64,000 nt of DNA, taken from assembly GCF_016863395.1 (NCBI RefSeq), contig NZ_BOOU01000044.1, forward strand, positions 62,001 to 126,000. Direction: 5' to 3'. Positions 9,844 to 19,552 of this stretch are shown here, piece after piece. Source of the DNA: Sphaerisporangium rufum (GTDB lineage Bacteria > Actinomycetota > Actinomycetes > Streptosporangiales > Streptosporangiaceae). Under the pieces are notes generated by a model. The model had not been told where the DNA came from, ran no database searches, and saw only the letters and a program-made list of their open reading frames with translations. The stretch's first letter is position 1; every line of letters starts with the position of its first letter. Position numbers and translations under genes: made by a program.

Positions 9844-10179
9844 GTGACGATCCTTCATCTGGCGCTGGCCGCCGACTGGCGGGCCGCGGTGGCGGCGGGG
9901 GAGTACCGCGTCTCCACCCTGGGCCGCACCCTGGCACAAGAGGGCTTCATCCACGCCTGCGCCGACGAGCGGCAACTGCACGGCGTGGCCGGCCGCTACT
10001 ACGCCGGGGTGAGCGAGCCGCTGGTGGTGCTGGCCATCGACCCCGGCCGGCTGGGCTGCCCGGTGGTGACCGAGGTCCCGCCCGGCGCCGCCGAGGCCTT
10101 CCCGCACATCTACGGCCCCGTCCCGGTCGCCGCCGTGACCACCGTCACCCCCTACACCCCCGCCGGCCCGCCGCGCTGA
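9844..10179 (+). CDS. DUF952 family protein
   Basis: Starts at GTG 9844, seven bases after TAGGCT (9831), so probably leaderless. 111 residues covering the whole DUF952 domain: ILHLALAADWRAA, then GFIHACADERQLHGVAGRYY and LVVLAIDPGRLG. The fold is related to ADP-ribosyl-transfer/RES-like proteins in some analyses. The conserved HLA and GFIHA motifs are present. The function is unknown. It is convergent with the ABC exporter. Confidence 0.85.
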   Translation: MTILHLALAADWRAAVAAGEYRVSTLGRTLAQEGFIHACADERQLHGVAGRYYAGVSEPLVVLAIDPGRLGCPVVTEVPPGAAEAFPHIYGPVPVAAVTTVTPYTPAGPPR

Positions 10180-10353
10180 CCCGCCGCGCCCGGCCCTCCC
10201 GCACCCGATTTCTCCGCGCCCGGCCGGCCCGTGCTCGGTTCACCCCGGCGCCGGCGGCCCGCCCCCGCGCCCGGGTCACGGCCTCACCGGCCCGCCCGCC
10301 CCCGGGCTGCGAGCCCGACCCGCGGCACCTTTCCCGGCCGCGGCGGCGGCCGC

Positions 10354-11172
10354 TCACCGGCACAGCAGCCGCTCCAGCCGCCGCGCCGCCACCGCCAGGC
10401 ACCCCGCCGCCAGCACCACCAGGTAGCCGGCGTGCCCCGCCAGCGCCCAGCCGCCGGGCCCCACCGTCAGGCCGCGCACCAGCTCCACCGCGTGATACAG
10501 CGGCAGCGCCTCCACCAGCGCCCGCACCGCCGCCGGATAGTCACCCACCGGAGAGAAGGTGCCCGAGAACAGGAACAACGCGAACTGCCCCGCAGCCATC
10601 AGATCGAAGTCCTGCCAGCCGCGCATCAGCGTGCTCGCCGCCATGCCCAGCGCCCCGAAAGCCACCCCCACCAGCATCGTCGCCGGAAACGCCAGCAGGC
10701 CACCCGCCACCGACGACAGCCCGGTGGCGACCAGCAGCACGATGAACGCCCCGGTGTACACCGAGCCACGGATCATCGCCCAGCCCAGCTCGCCCAGCGC
10801 GATCTCCACCGGCCGCACCGGCGTGGCCAGCACCGCCTCGAACGTCCGGCCGTACTTGACCTTGAAGAAGAAGTTGAACGTCGTCTCGGCCAGCGCCCCC
10901 GACATCGCCGCCACCGCCAGCATCGCCGGTGCCACGAACGCCGCGTACGACATCACCCGCCCGCCCGCCTCGATGGTCCCGACCATCGCGCCCACCCCGA
11001 CCCCGATGGACAGCAGGTACAGCACCGGCTCGAAGAACCCCGACAGCAGCACCCACCAGTACGCCGGCCCCGAGCGCAACGCCCCCACGTTGCGGGCGAT
11101 CACCGCCCCGACCCGCCCGGGCGACACCCCGGCCGCCCGGCCCGCCACCCTCGCGGCGGCCATCATCGTCAT
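10354..11172 (-). CDS. ABC-2 type exporter permease (second)
   Basis: Starts at ATG 11172, seven bases after the upstream permease stop; an ATG six bases further in is also possible. About 272 residues with six predicted membrane segments and the ABC-2 domain (RSGPAYWWVLLSGFFEPVLYLLSIGVGVG, GELGWAMIRGSVYTGAFIV). Closest in type to NodJ/DrrB permeases of lipo-oligosaccharide or drug exporters. It pairs with the next-upstream permease and the ATPase in one operon. Confidence 0.88.
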   Translation of the reverse strand: MTMMAAARVAGRAAGVSPGRVGAVIARNVGALRSGPAYWWVLLSGFFEPVLYLLSIGVGVGAMVGTIEAGGRVMSYAAFVAPAMLAVAAMSGALAETTFNFFFKVKYGRTFEAVLATPVRPVEIALGELGWAMIRGSVYTGAFIVLLVATGLSSVAGGLLAFPATMLVGVAFGALGMAASTLMRGWQDFDLMAAGQFALFLFSGTFSPVGDYPAAVRALVEALPLYHAVELVRGLTVGPGGWALAGHAGYLVVLAAGCLAVAARRLERLLCR

Positions 11173-11178
11173 CAACGG

Positions 11179-11976
11179 TCAGTCCTCCAGCCGCCGGGAG
11201 AAGCAACGCCACGCCAACACCGCGCCGGCCGCCGCGAAGGCCACAAGGACGCCCAGATGCGCGGCCACCGGCCACGGCGGCACGCCGCCCAGCGTCGCGG
11301 CCCGGTTCAGCTCCGCCCCGTGCCACAGCGGTGACAGCCACGCCAGCGGCCGCACCACCGCCGGCAGCCGCTCCACCGGGAAGAACACCCCGCCGAACAG
11401 CGTCGAGGGGATCACCACGAACCGGAACACCAGCGCGAACCACCCGTCGTGCTCCACCCGGGCCGCCACCCCCATCATCGGCGCCGCCGCCGCCAGCGCC
11501 ACCAGCGCGCACACCAGCGGGGTGAGCGGCGCCCACGGGGAGCGCAACGCACCGAACAGCGCACTGACCAGCAGGAACGCCGCCGTGGCGATCTCCACCC
11601 GCACCACGATGTACAGCAGCCACCCGGCCACCATGTCACCGACCCGCACCGGGGTGGCCCGCATGGCGTGGTAGGCGCGCGTCCAGCGGAAGTCACCGAA
11701 CACCGGGAAGGCGCACTCGCCGACCGCCGTCTGGAACGCGGTGGCCGCCAGCACCCCCGGCACGATCCACGCCAGGTAGTCCACCCCGCCGACCTGCCCG
11801 ACCCGGCCGCCCACCCCGATGCCGAACGCCACCAGGAACATCACCGGGAACAGGAACCCCGAGAACACCGACCCCCGCCACACCCGGCGGTACACCGTCA
11901 ACGCCCGCTCCAGCACCGCCAGCGTCGAGGCCGGCGACACCGGCCGCGCGCCGCGCGCATCCCCGACCGCCGCCAT
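11179..11976 (-). CDS. ABC-2 type exporter permease (first)
   Basis: ATG 11976 overlaps the ATPase stop as TGATG, so it is translationally coupled. 265 residues, about six membrane segments, with an ABC-2 core (YRRVWRGSVFSGFLFPVMFLVAFGIGVGG, EHDGWFALVFRFVVIPSTLFGGVFFPVERLP). It is paralogous to the other permease of the operon, so the transporter would be ATPase2-permease1-permease2. The cargo is not evident. Confidence 0.88.
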   Translation of the reverse strand: MAAVGDARGARPVSPASTLAVLERALTVYRRVWRGSVFSGFLFPVMFLVAFGIGVGGRVGQVGGVDYLAWIVPGVLAATAFQTAVGECAFPVFGDFRWTRAYHAMRATPVRVGDMVAGWLLYIVVRVEIATAAFLLVSALFGALRSPWAPLTPLVCALVALAAAAPMMGVAARVEHDGWFALVFRFVVIPSTLFGGVFFPVERLPAVVRPLAWLSPLWHGAELNRAATLGGVPPWPVAAHLGVLVAFAAAGAVLAWRCFSRRLED

Positions 11977-12905
11977 CAGTCCACCAGCGTCCGGCCGGTC
12001 AGGTGCAAGAACACGTCCTCCAGCGTGGAGCGGCGCACCAGCACGCTGGCCGGCGCCGGCCCCCGCTCATGCGCCTGCGCCGCCGCGGCGTCGCCGTCCT
12101 CGGCGTACACCAGCACCCGGTCGGGCAACGCGTCCACCCGCCGCCCCACCCCGGCCAGCTTCACCGCCACCTCCGCCGGCGACTCCTGCCCGTACCGCAG
12201 CTCCACCACCTCCGGGGTCGAATGCTCGGCGATCAGCGCCCGCGGCGACCCCTGCGCCACGATCCGCCCGCCGTCCATCACCACCAGCCGGTCGCACAAC
12301 TGCTCGGCCTCGTCCATGTAGTGCGTGGTCAACACCAGCGTCACCCCGCGGCGCTTCAGCTGGAACAGCCGCTCCCACAGCAGGTGCCGCGCCTGCGGGT
12401 CCAGCCCGGTCGTCGGCTCGTCCAGCAGCACGATGTCGGGCTCGTTGACCAGCGCCCGCGCGATGGTCAGCCGCCGCTTCATCCCGCCCGACAGCGGCTC
12501 CACCTTCCCGCCGGCCCGGTCGGCCAGCCGCACGAACTCCAGCAACTCCGCCGCGCGGCGCCGCGCCAGCCCGCGCGGCATGCCGAAATAGCGGGCATAG
12601 GTGATGAGGTTCTCCTCGACCGTCAGATCGGGATCCAGATTGTCCAGCTGCGGGCACACCCCAAGGCGCGCCCGGATCGCCGGCCCCTGCCGCGCCGGAT
12701 CCATGCCGAGGATGCGCAGCTCACCGGCGGTCGGCAGCGACACACAGCCGATCATCCGCATCGTGGAGGACTTGCCCGCCCCGTTCGGCCCGAGGAACCC
12801 GAACGCCTCCCCGGGGGCGACCGACAGATCGATGCCGTCCACCGCGGTGAAGTCACCGAACCGCTTCACCAGGCCACGGGCGAAGATCAAGGGTTGCTCA
12901 GCCAC
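11976..12905 (-). CDS. ABC exporter ATPase, NodI/DrrA type
   Basis: GTG 12905 ([16 protein letters not shown]) is chosen because it removes an unlikely upstream extension and has TAGGGT eight bases before it. It has Walker [11 protein letters not shown], signature LSGGMKRRL, Walker [14 protein letters not shown] and the switch His in [10 protein letters not shown], then a DrrA-type C-terminal tail. 309 residues. It powers export of lipids, saccharides or drugs in NodIJ and DrrAB systems. First gene of a three-gene operon. Confidence 0.92.
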   Translation of the reverse strand: MAEQPLIFARGLVKRFGDFTAVDGIDLSVAPGEAFGFLGPNGAGKSSTMRMIGCVSLPTAGELRILGMDPARQGPAIRARLGVCPQLDNLDPDLTVEENLITYARYFGMPRGLARRRAAELLEFVRLADRAGGKVEPLSGGMKRRLTIARALVNEPDIVLLDEPTTGLDPQARHLLWERLFQLKRRGVTLVLTTHYMDEAEQLCDRLVVMDGGRIVAQGSPRALIAEHSTPEVVELRYGQESPAEVAVKLAGVGRRVDALPDRVLVYAEDGDAAAAQAHERGPAPASVLVRRSTLEDVFLHLTGRTLVD

Positions 12906-13041
12906 GGCGCCCCACCCTAGCCGCCGCCACCGACACTCCGGCAACCCCTTTTCCCCGCCCGCCGCCCAGGGCGCAACGGCGCCGCCGCGCGGGACCAAGG
13001 TCTCTGGAATAACCCCCGCCGCCCGGGGGACCCTGGCAGGC

Positions 13042-15357
13042 ATGGATGAGCTGGAGCGAATCGATGCCTACTGGCGGGCCGCCAATTACCTGTCGGCCGG
13101 GCAGATCTACCTGCTGGACAACCCGCTGCTGACCGAACCCCTGCGCCCCGAGCACGTCAAACCCCGCCTGCTCGGCCACTGGGGCACCACGCCGGGGCTG
13201 AACTTCTGCTTCGCCCACCTCAACCGGATCATCCGGGAACGCGACCAGGACATGATCTACATCGCCGGCCCCGGGCACGGCGGACCGGCCACCGTCGCGC
13301 ACTCCTGGCTGGAGGGCAGCTACTCGCAGGTCTACCCGCACGTCTCCCAGGACGCCGCCGGCATGCGCCGGCTGTTCCGCCAGTTCTCCTTCCCCGGCGG
13401 CATCCCCAGCCACGCCGCCCCCGAGACCCCCGGCTCGATCCACGAGGGCGGCGAGCTCGGCTACTCCCTGGCCCACGCCTACGGCGCCGCGTTCGACAAC
13501 CCCGGCCTGGTGGTGGCGTGCATCATCGGCGACGGCGAGGCCGAGACCGGCCCGCTGGCCACCAGCTGGCACGCCAACAAGTTCGTCGACCCGCGCCGCG
13601 ACGGCGCCGTCCTGCCCATCCTGCACCTCAACGGCTACAAGATCGCCAACCCGACGGTGCTGGCCCGCATCCCCGAAGCCGAACTGATCAAGCTCATGGA
13701 GGGCTACGGCTACCGCCCCCACGTGGTCGCCGGCCACGACCCGGCCACCGTCCACCACCTGATGGCCGAGACCCTGGACACCGTCTTCACCCAGATCGAC
13801 GAGGTCAAGAGCGGATCCTCCGACCACTGGCCCATGATCATCCTGCGCACCCCGAAGGGATGGACCGGCCCGGCCACCGTCGGCGGCCTGCCCGTCGAGG
13901 GCACCTGGCGCTCCCACCAGGTGCCGCTGGCCCACGTGCACGACGATCCCGAGGCGCTGGCCGAGCTGGAACGCTGGATGCGCTCCTACCGCCCCGAAGA
14001 ACTGTTCGACGACACCGGCCGCCCGGTGCCCGACGTCCGCGCCACCGTGCCGGCCGGGCGGCGCCGGATGAGCGACAGCCCGCACGCCAACGGCGGCGAA
14101 CTCCTCAAACCGCTGGTGCTGCCCGACTATCGGGACTACGCCGCCAAGGTCGAGGCCCCGGCCACCACCACCACCGAACCCACCCGGGTGCTGGGCGCCC
14201 TGCTGCGCGACGTCATCGCCGAAAACCCCGACACCTTCCGCCTGCTCGGCCCGGACGAGGTCGCCTCCAACCGCCTGGGCGCCGTCTTCGAGGTCACCTC
14301 CCGCGCCTGGAACGCCGAGCGCCTGCCCACCGACGAGAACCTCGCCCCCGGCGGCCGCGTCATGGAGGTCCTCAGCGAGCACCTGTGCCAGGGCTGGCTG
14401 GAGGGCTACCTGCTCACCGGCCGCCACGGCCTGTTCACCTCCTACGAGGCGTTCATCCACATCGTCGACTCCATGTTCAACCAGCACGCCAAATGGCTGG
14501 AATCCGCGCGCAAGATCCCCTGGCGGCGGCCGGTCGCCTCGCTGAACTACCTGCTCAGCTCGCACGTCTGGCGCCAGGACCACAACGGCTTCTCCCACCA
14601 GGACCCCGGCTTCCTGGACGTGGTGGTCAACAAGAAGGCCACCGTCACCCGCGTCTACCTGCCGCCCGACACCAACACCCTGCTGTCCACCGCCGACCAC
14701 TGCCTGCGCTCACGCGACTACGTCAACGTCATCGTCGCCGGCAAGCAGCCCGTCCTGGACCTGATGACCATGGACCAGGCCCAGGCCCACTGCGCCCGCG
14801 GCCTGGGCATCCTGCCCTGGGCCTCCACCGACGAGGGCGCCGAACCCGACGTCGTGCTGGCCTGCGCCGGCGACATCCCCACCCTGGAGACCCTGGCCGC
14901 CGCCGACCTGCTGCGCCGCCACCTGCCCGACCTGCGGGTCCGCGTCGTCAACATCGTCGACCTGATGCGCCTGCAGCCCCCCTCCGAACACCCCCACGGC
15001 ATGCCCGACGTCGCCTACGACGCCCTGTTCACCACCGACAAGCCCGTCATCTTCAACTTCCACGGCTACCCCTGGCTCATCCACCGCCTCACCTACCGCC
15101 GCAACGGCCACGACAACCTGCACGTACGCGGCTACAAGGAGGAGGGCACCACCACCACGCCCTTCGACATGGCCATGCTCAACGACATCGACCGCTTCCA
15201 CCTGGTCATGGACGTCATCGACCGGGTCCCCGGCCTCGGCGAGCGCTGCGCCCACCTGCGCCAGCACATGGCCGACGAGCGGATGCGCGCCCGCGCCCAT
15301 ACCCGCGAGCACGGCGAGGACCTGCCCGAGATCAGCGACTGGACCTGGCGGCACTGA
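13042..15357 (+). CDS. xfp: Xylulose-5-phosphate/fructose-6-phosphate phosphoketolase
   Basis: ATG 13042; 771 residues, close to the 790-825 usual for the family. It splits xylulose 5-phosphate (or fructose 6-phosphate) with phosphate into acetyl phosphate and an aldose phosphate, using thiamine diphosphate. Family hallmarks visible: [53 protein letters not shown], the cofactor motif GDGEAETGP and the C-terminal [17 protein letters not shown]. No acetate kinase or phosphotransacetylase is adjacent, so the acetyl phosphate must be used by genes elsewhere. Gluconate uptake genes lie 2 kb away. Confidence 0.95.
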   Translation: MDELERIDAYWRAANYLSAGQIYLLDNPLLTEPLRPEHVKPRLLGHWGTTPGLNFCFAHLNRIIRERDQDMIYIAGPGHGGPATVAHSWLEGSYSQVYPHVSQDAAGMRRLFRQFSFPGGIPSHAAPETPGSIHEGGELGYSLAHAYGAAFDNPGLVVACIIGDGEAETGPLATSWHANKFVDPRRDGAVLPILHLNGYKIANPTVLARIPEAELIKLMEGYGYRPHVVAGHDPATVHHLMAETLDTVFTQIDEVKSGSSDHWPMIILRTPKGWTGPATVGGLPVEGTWRSHQVPLAHVHDDPEALAELERWMRSYRPEELFDDTGRPVPDVRATVPAGRRRMSDSPHANGGELLKPLVLPDYRDYAAKVEAPATTTTEPTRVLGALLRDVIAENPDTFRLLGPDEVASNRLGAVFEVTSRAWNAERLPTDENLAPGGRVMEVLSEHLCQGWLEGYLLTGRHGLFTSYEAFIHIVDSMFNQHAKWLESARKIPWRRPVASLNYLLSSHVWRQDHNGFSHQDPGFLDVVVNKKATVTRVYLPPDTNTLLSTADHCLRSRDYVNVIVAGKQPVLDLMTMDQAQAHCARGLGILPWASTDEGAEPDVVLACAGDIPTLETLAAADLLRRHLPDLRVRVVNIVDLMRLQPPSEHPHGMPDVAYDALFTTDKPVIFNFHGYPWLIHRLTYRRNGHDNLHVRGYKEEGTTTTPFDMAMLNDIDRFHLVMDVIDRVPGLGERCAHLRQHMADERMRARAHTREHGEDLPEISDWTWRH

Positions 15358-15373
15358 CGCGGCCCCGTCCCGC

Positions 15374-15405
15374 CCCCCGGCCCGCGCCCGAGCGCCGGCC
15401 GGGGG
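15374..15405. terminator. Two-way GC-rich terminator hairpin
   Basis: A perfect nine-base stem (CCCCCGGCC with GGCCGGGGG) around a 14-base loop that itself can form a short GCG/CGC stem. It lies between the convergent phosphoketolase and antiporter genes. There is no T run, as is common in actinomycetes. Confidence 0.6.
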
Positions 15406-15412
15406 AGCGGGG

Positions 15413-16573
15413 CTAGGCGGCCCGCCGCCCCACCGCGGTGATCAGCGGCTGCAGCAACCGCGCCGCCAGCGGCCCGAACGCCGCCAGGATCAGCACATAC
15501 CCCGCCGCCAGCGGCCCCAGCTGCGGATGCGCCCCCGCCGACACAGCCAGCCCCGCGATCACGATGTTGAACTCCCCGCGCGGGATCAGCGCGATCCCCG
15601 CCCGCGCCTGCCCGGCCCGGCCGATCCCGGCCCGCCGCGCCGCGAACACCCCTGTCGCCAGCTTGGTCACCATGCTCACCACCGCCAGCAGCGCCGCCAG
15701 CCCCGCCATCGGCCAGATCGCCGTCGGATCGGTCTGCAACCCGAAGAACACGAAGAACACCGCCGCGAACAGGTCCCGCAGCGGAATCAGCAGCGCCCTC
15801 GCCTCGTGCGCGAGCTCACCCGACAGTGCGATGCCCACCAGGAACGCGCCCACCGCCGCCGACACCTGCAACTGCTGGGCGACCCCCGCCACCAGCAGCG
15901 CCAGCCCCACCACCTTGAGCAGCAGCACCTCAGAGTTCGGGCTGGCCACGAACGAGGCGATCACCCCGCCGAACCGCAGCGCGACCACCAGCACCACCCC
16001 GGCGGTGCCCAGCGCGATCGCCACCGTCGTCGCCCCCGCCGCCAGGCTCACCCCGGCCAGGATCGCCGTCAGCACCGGCAGGTACAGCGCCATCGTCAGA
16101 TCCTCGAACACCAGCAGCGACAGCACCACCGGGGTCTCCCGGTTGCCGATCCACCCCAGATCAGACAGCACCTTGGCGGTGATCCCGGAGGAGGTGGCGT
16201 AGGTCACCCCGGCCATCGCCACCGCCGCCACCGGCCCCCACCCCAGCAGCAGCGCCACCGCCGCGCCCGGTGCCGCGTTCAGCACCAGGTCCACCAGCCC
16301 GCCGCCGGCGTTGCCGCGCAGGCTCGCCACCAGCTCGTCGGCGTTGTACTCAAGGCCCAAGGTGAGCAGCAGCAGCACCACGCCGAGCTCGGCGCCGACC
16401 GCCACGAACTCCTCGCTGGTCGCCAGCGGCAGGATGCCGCCCTGCCCGAACGCCAGCCCCGCCACCAGATACAACGGGATGGGGGAGATGCCCGCCCGCA
16501 GCGCCAGCGCCCCGAGCACGCCGAGCACCAGGACGATCCCGCCGAGCTCTATGAAAAGTTCCGCAGTGTGCAC
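15413..16573 (-). CDS. CPA2-type cation/proton antiporter (KhtU-like)
   Basis: GTG 16573; 386 residues, about 12 membrane segments and no cytosolic KTN domain. Na/H-exchanger domain motifs: LGLEYNADELVASLRGN, GVTYATSSGITAKVL, VVLSLLVFEDLTMALYLPVL, VGAFLVGIALSGELAHEARALLIPLRDLFAAVFFVFFG, and PRGEFNIVIAGLA. It lies seven bases downstream of a TrkA-C protein in the order of Bacillus khtT-khtU, where the pair exports potassium under alkaline or methylglyoxal stress. Operation with the upstream protein is inferred from this arrangement. Confidence 0.85.
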   Translation of the reverse strand: MHTAELFIELGGIVLVLGVLGALALRAGISPIPLYLVAGLAFGQGGILPLATSEEFVAVGAELGVVLLLLTLGLEYNADELVASLRGNAGGGLVDLVLNAAPGAAVALLLGWGPVAAVAMAGVTYATSSGITAKVLSDLGWIGNRETPVVLSLLVFEDLTMALYLPVLTAILAGVSLAAGATTVAIALGTAGVVLVVALRFGGVIASFVASPNSEVLLLKVVGLALLVAGVAQQLQVSAAVGAFLVGIALSGELAHEARALLIPLRDLFAAVFFVFFGLQTDPTAIWPMAGLAALLAVVSMVTKLATGVFAARRAGIGRAGQARAGIALIPRGEFNIVIAGLAVSAGAHPQLGPLAAGYVLILAAFGPLAARLLQPLITAVGRRAA

Positions 16574-16580
16574 GCGCGGC

Positions 16581-17063
16581 CTAACCGTCGGACAGGATGT
16601 CGGCGACGGCGGCGGTGTTCTCCGGGTCGCCCACCACGACCACCACGTCCCCGGCGGCCAGCGCGAAGTCCGGCGTGGGACTGGTGTGCACCTGCCCGGC
16701 GCGCACCACCGCGACCACCGAGGCCCCGGTCCGGGTGCGTACCCGCGCGTCGCCCATCGGCCGGCCGGCGTAGGGGGAGGAGGCGGTGACCGGCAGCTGC
16801 ACGCTGACCAGCCCCTCCACCTCCCTGTGCAGCTCGTTGAGCCGCTGCACGATGCGCGGCGCGCCCAGCAGCTCCACCAGCGCGTCGGCCTCCTCGTCGT
16901 TGAGCTGGATGGCCTCGCACGCCCGGTCGGGATCGCCCCGATCGTAGATCACCAGATCGCGGCGGCCACCACGGTGCGACACCACCGCCAGCCGCCGGCC
17001 GGTGTGCGTGGTGAACTCGTGCTTGAGCCCGATACCCGGCAGCGCCGTCTGCTCGATGTCCAC
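16581..17063 (-). CDS. TrkA-C domain regulatory subunit (KhtT-like)
   Basis: GTG 17063; 160 residues, the length of KhtT. The N-terminal half is the KhtT-specific domain (LPGIGLKHEFTTHTGRRLAVVSHRGGRRDLVIY). The C-terminal RCK_C half (about 85-158) ends DFALAAGDVVVVVGDPENTAAV. In known pairs this soluble subunit gates the antiporter in response to nucleotide and pH. No KhtS-like third gene is present. The two genes form an operon. Confidence 0.85.
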   Translation of the reverse strand: MDIEQTALPGIGLKHEFTTHTGRRLAVVSHRGGRRDLVIYDRGDPDRACEAIQLNDEEADALVELLGAPRIVQRLNELHREVEGLVSVQLPVTASSPYAGRPMGDARVRTRTGASVVAVVRAGQVHTSPTPDFALAAGDVVVVVGDPENTAAVADILSDG

Positions 17064-17207
17064 CCGGCCCGGCCTCCATCCGCCGTCGTCCCGTCAACGC
17101 CCCCGATCCTCCCAACAACCGCGAAAACCTCCAAATCGCGGCAGCAGGGTCGTGAAGGGCACCATCCATCACCCTGCGGGCCGCTCCACGACGCGGCCCC
17201 GCGGGGC

Positions 17208-18707
17208 TCACAACACCAGGCTCAACGCCAGCACCAGCACCAGCCCGACCACCGAGATCACCGTCTCCATCAACGACCACGTCTTGAGGTTCTGGCCCAC
17301 GGTCAACCCGAAGTACTCCTTCACCAGCCAGAACCCCGCGTCGTTGACATGGGAGAAGAACAGCGACCCCGCGCCGATCGCCAGCACCAGCAGCGACGTC
17401 TGCGCGGTGTCCATGCCCGACACCAGCGGCGCCAAGATGCCCGAGGCGGTCACCGTCGCCACCGTCGCCGACCCGGTCGCCAGCCGGATCGCCACCGCCA
17501 CCAGCCACGCCAGCAGCAGCACCGACAACCCGCTGTCCTGCACCCACCCGGCCACCAGCTTGCCGATCCCGGTGTCCACCAGCGTCTGCTTGAACCCGCC
17601 GCCCGCCGCCACGATCAGCAGGATCCCCGCGATCGGCGGCAACGACGACTCCAGCGACCCGGCGATCCCCTTGCCGCCCATCCCGCCGCCCACACCGAGG
17701 GTGAAGATGGCCACCACCACGGCGATCAGCAGCGCCACCAGCGGCGTCCCGACGAAGTCCAGCGCCGAGCGCACCACCGTGCCCTCGGCCGCCACCAGGT
17801 CGGCCACCGCCTTGCCCATCATCAAGACCACCGGCAGCAGCACCGTGGCCAGCGTCACCGCGAACGACGGCCGCCGCCCGGCCTCCCGGCCCGCCGCGGC
17901 CCTGCCGTCAGCCTGGTCACCGGTCCTGTCATCGGTCCTGTCGTCGGCGCCGTCGCCGGCTCCGGCGTTCCGTGCCTCCCCGGGACCGGCCGCCTCCACC
18001 TCACCCCCGCGCCCCTGGTACATCCGCGGCGCCGGCACGTCCACCCACCGCGCGGCCAGCCGCGCGAACAGCGGCCCGGCCAGCACCACCGTCGGCACCG
18101 CCACCGCCACCCCGAGCGCCAGCGTCACCCCAAGGTCGGCGTTCAACGCGTCGATCGCCACCAGCGGCCCCGGATGCGGCGGCACCAGGCCGTGCATCAC
18201 CGACAACCCCGCCAGCGCCGGAACACCGACCTGGATCAGCGACAGCCCTGAGCGCCGCGCCACCAGGAAGATGACCGGCATCAGCAGCACCAGGCCGATC
18301 TCGAAGAACATCGGCAGCCCGATCACCGCGCCCACCGCCGCCATCGTCCACGGCAGGCTGCGCGGCCCCGACCGGCCGACCATCGTGTCCACGATCGAGT
18401 CGGCGCCACCGGAGTCGGCCAGCAGCTTGCCGAACATCGCACCCAGCGCGATCAGCGTCCCCACCCCGGCCGCCGTCGAACCGAACCCGTCCCCGAACGA
18501 CTCGATCGTGTCGGCCATCGGCAGCCCGGCCACCGCGCCCACCAGCAACGACCCCAGCGTCAACGCCAGGAACGGATGCAACCGGAACCGGGTGATCAGC
18601 ACCACGATCAGCGCGATCCCCAGCAACGCGGCCACCACCAGCCGCCCGCCCGCCTGCTGCGCCGCCGGAGCCGCCGCCGCCAGCAGCGCCCCGCCCGCCG
18701 GGCTCAC
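17208..18707 (-). CDS. gntP: Gluconate:H+ symporter, GntP family
   Basis: GTG 18707 overlaps the gluconokinase stop by GTGA, so the two are coupled. 499 residues, longer than the usual 440-460 because of a charged cytoplasmic insert near residues 235-275 rich in DDRT/GDQ repeats. About 12-14 membrane segments; typical GntP stretches are HGLVPPHPGPLVAIDALNADLG, GNxLFFSHVNDAGFWLVKEYFGL (seen as GSLFFSHVNDAGFW) and SATVATVTASGILAPL. It takes up gluconate with protons and works with the upstream kinase. Confidence 0.92.
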   Translation of the reverse strand: MSPAGGALLAAAAPAAQQAGGRLVVAALLGIALIVVLITRFRLHPFLALTLGSLLVGAVAGLPMADTIESFGDGFGSTAAGVGTLIALGAMFGKLLADSGGADSIVDTMVGRSGPRSLPWTMAAVGAVIGLPMFFEIGLVLLMPVIFLVARRSGLSLIQVGVPALAGLSVMHGLVPPHPGPLVAIDALNADLGVTLALGVAVAVPTVVLAGPLFARLAARWVDVPAPRMYQGRGGEVEAAGPGEARNAGAGDGADDRTDDRTGDQADGRAAAGREAGRRPSFAVTLATVLLPVVLMMGKAVADLVAAEGTVVRSALDFVGTPLVALLIAVVVAIFTLGVGGGMGGKGIAGSLESSLPPIAGILLIVAAGGGFKQTLVDTGIGKLVAGWVQDSGLSVLLLAWLVAVAIRLATGSATVATVTASGILAPLVSGMDTAQTSLLVLAIGAGSLFFSHVNDAGFWLVKEYFGLTVGQNLKTWSLMETVISVVGLVLVLALSLVL

Positions 18708-19261
18708 CGCACACCCCCGCGCGCCGGGGGAGCGGCGGCCAGGTAATCGTCCACCAGCTCCGGCACGCCACGGGTCACATCCAGCACCACCCCGTGCTCG
18801 TCACCGCCCAGCGGCTCCAACGTCTCGTACTGCGAGGCCAGCAACGACGCCGGCATGAAGTGCCCCGCCCGGCCGGTGACCCGCTCGCGGACCACCTCCT
18901 GCGGCCCGTGCAGATGCACGAACCCCACCTGCGGCGCCGCCTCCCGCAGCACGTCCCGATAGGCCCGCCGCAACGCCGAACAGCTCACCACCCCGCCGCC
19001 CGTCGAATGGTCGGCCAGCCACGCGCCGATCGACCGCAGCCACGGCCACCGATCGTCGTCCACCAGCGGCACCCCGGCCGACATCTTCGCCACGTTCGCC
19101 GGACTGTGGAAGTCGTCGGCGTCGGCGTACGGCACCCCGAGCCGCTTCGCCAGCGCCGTGCCGACGGTGGACTTGCCCGAGCCGCTCACCCCCATCACCA
19201 CCAGCAGCGGCGCCGGCGCGGGCAACAACGGGGCGGGACCAGAGGACTCCTCGGAACTCAT
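18704..19261 (-). CDS. gntK: Gluconokinase
   Basis: ATG 19261 has GGAGAGG about six bases upstream, which decides the start. 185 residues, P-loop kinase of the GntK family: MGVSGSGKSTVGTALAKRLG, YADADDFHSPANVAKMSAGVPLVDDDRWPWL, CSALRRAYRDVLR and GHFMPASLLASQYETLEPL. It phosphorylates gluconate to 6-phosphogluconate. First gene of a two-gene operon with the permease. No GntR regulator is next to it. Confidence 0.95.
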   Translation of the reverse strand: MSSEESSGPAPLLPAPAPLLVVMGVSGSGKSTVGTALAKRLGVPYADADDFHSPANVAKMSAGVPLVDDDRWPWLRSIGAWLADHSTGGGVVSCSALRRAYRDVLREAAPQVGFVHLHGPQEVVRERVTGRAGHFMPASLLASQYETLEPLGGDEHGVVLDVTRGVPELVDDYLAAAPPARGGVR

Positions 19262-19552
19262 CAGCGACCTCTCCGGGGGACGGGAACTGCCTGCCCATTT
19301 CTCCCAAAAAAGCCGACATAAACCGGATTCATCCGCAGGGGTCGTCCCGCCGCCACCCCCGACCCCACCCGCCCCCCACCAGGGGCGCACCACCCACCCC
19401 ACCCCCGCCACCCGCACACGCCCGCCCACCCCCACCCGCAGGCACCGCCCGCCGCACCCCGGCACCCCCAGACCCGGCCACTTCTTACGACGTGCGAACG
19501 AAACCACCACCCACCGGCCCCCACCGCCCCCGCCCCGCCTACCCTCACCGGC
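19262..19552. other. C-rich divergent intergenic region
   Basis: 291 bases between gntK and the epimerase, running almost purely C and A on the plus strand between about 19340 and 19540. No gene is supported. TACCCT at 19540, seven bases before the GTG at 19553, is the likely leaderless -10 of the epimerase. The gntK ribosome site lies at the left end. Confidence 0.5.
19540..19545 (+). promoter_or_regulatory. Leaderless -10 box of the epimerase gene
   Basis: TACCCT is followed by exactly seven bases and then the GTG start at 19553. No ribosome site is present, which fits leaderless translation. Confidence 0.45.

Noticed and set aside
10354-12905. Naming the exporter NodIJ or DrrAB
   Set aside because: The family is right but the cargo cannot be told; no nodulation or antibiotic genes are nearby.
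12898-14700. 600-codon frame opposite the phosphoketolase
   Set aside because: Composition of a strand shadow; the phosphoketolase on the plus strand is certain.
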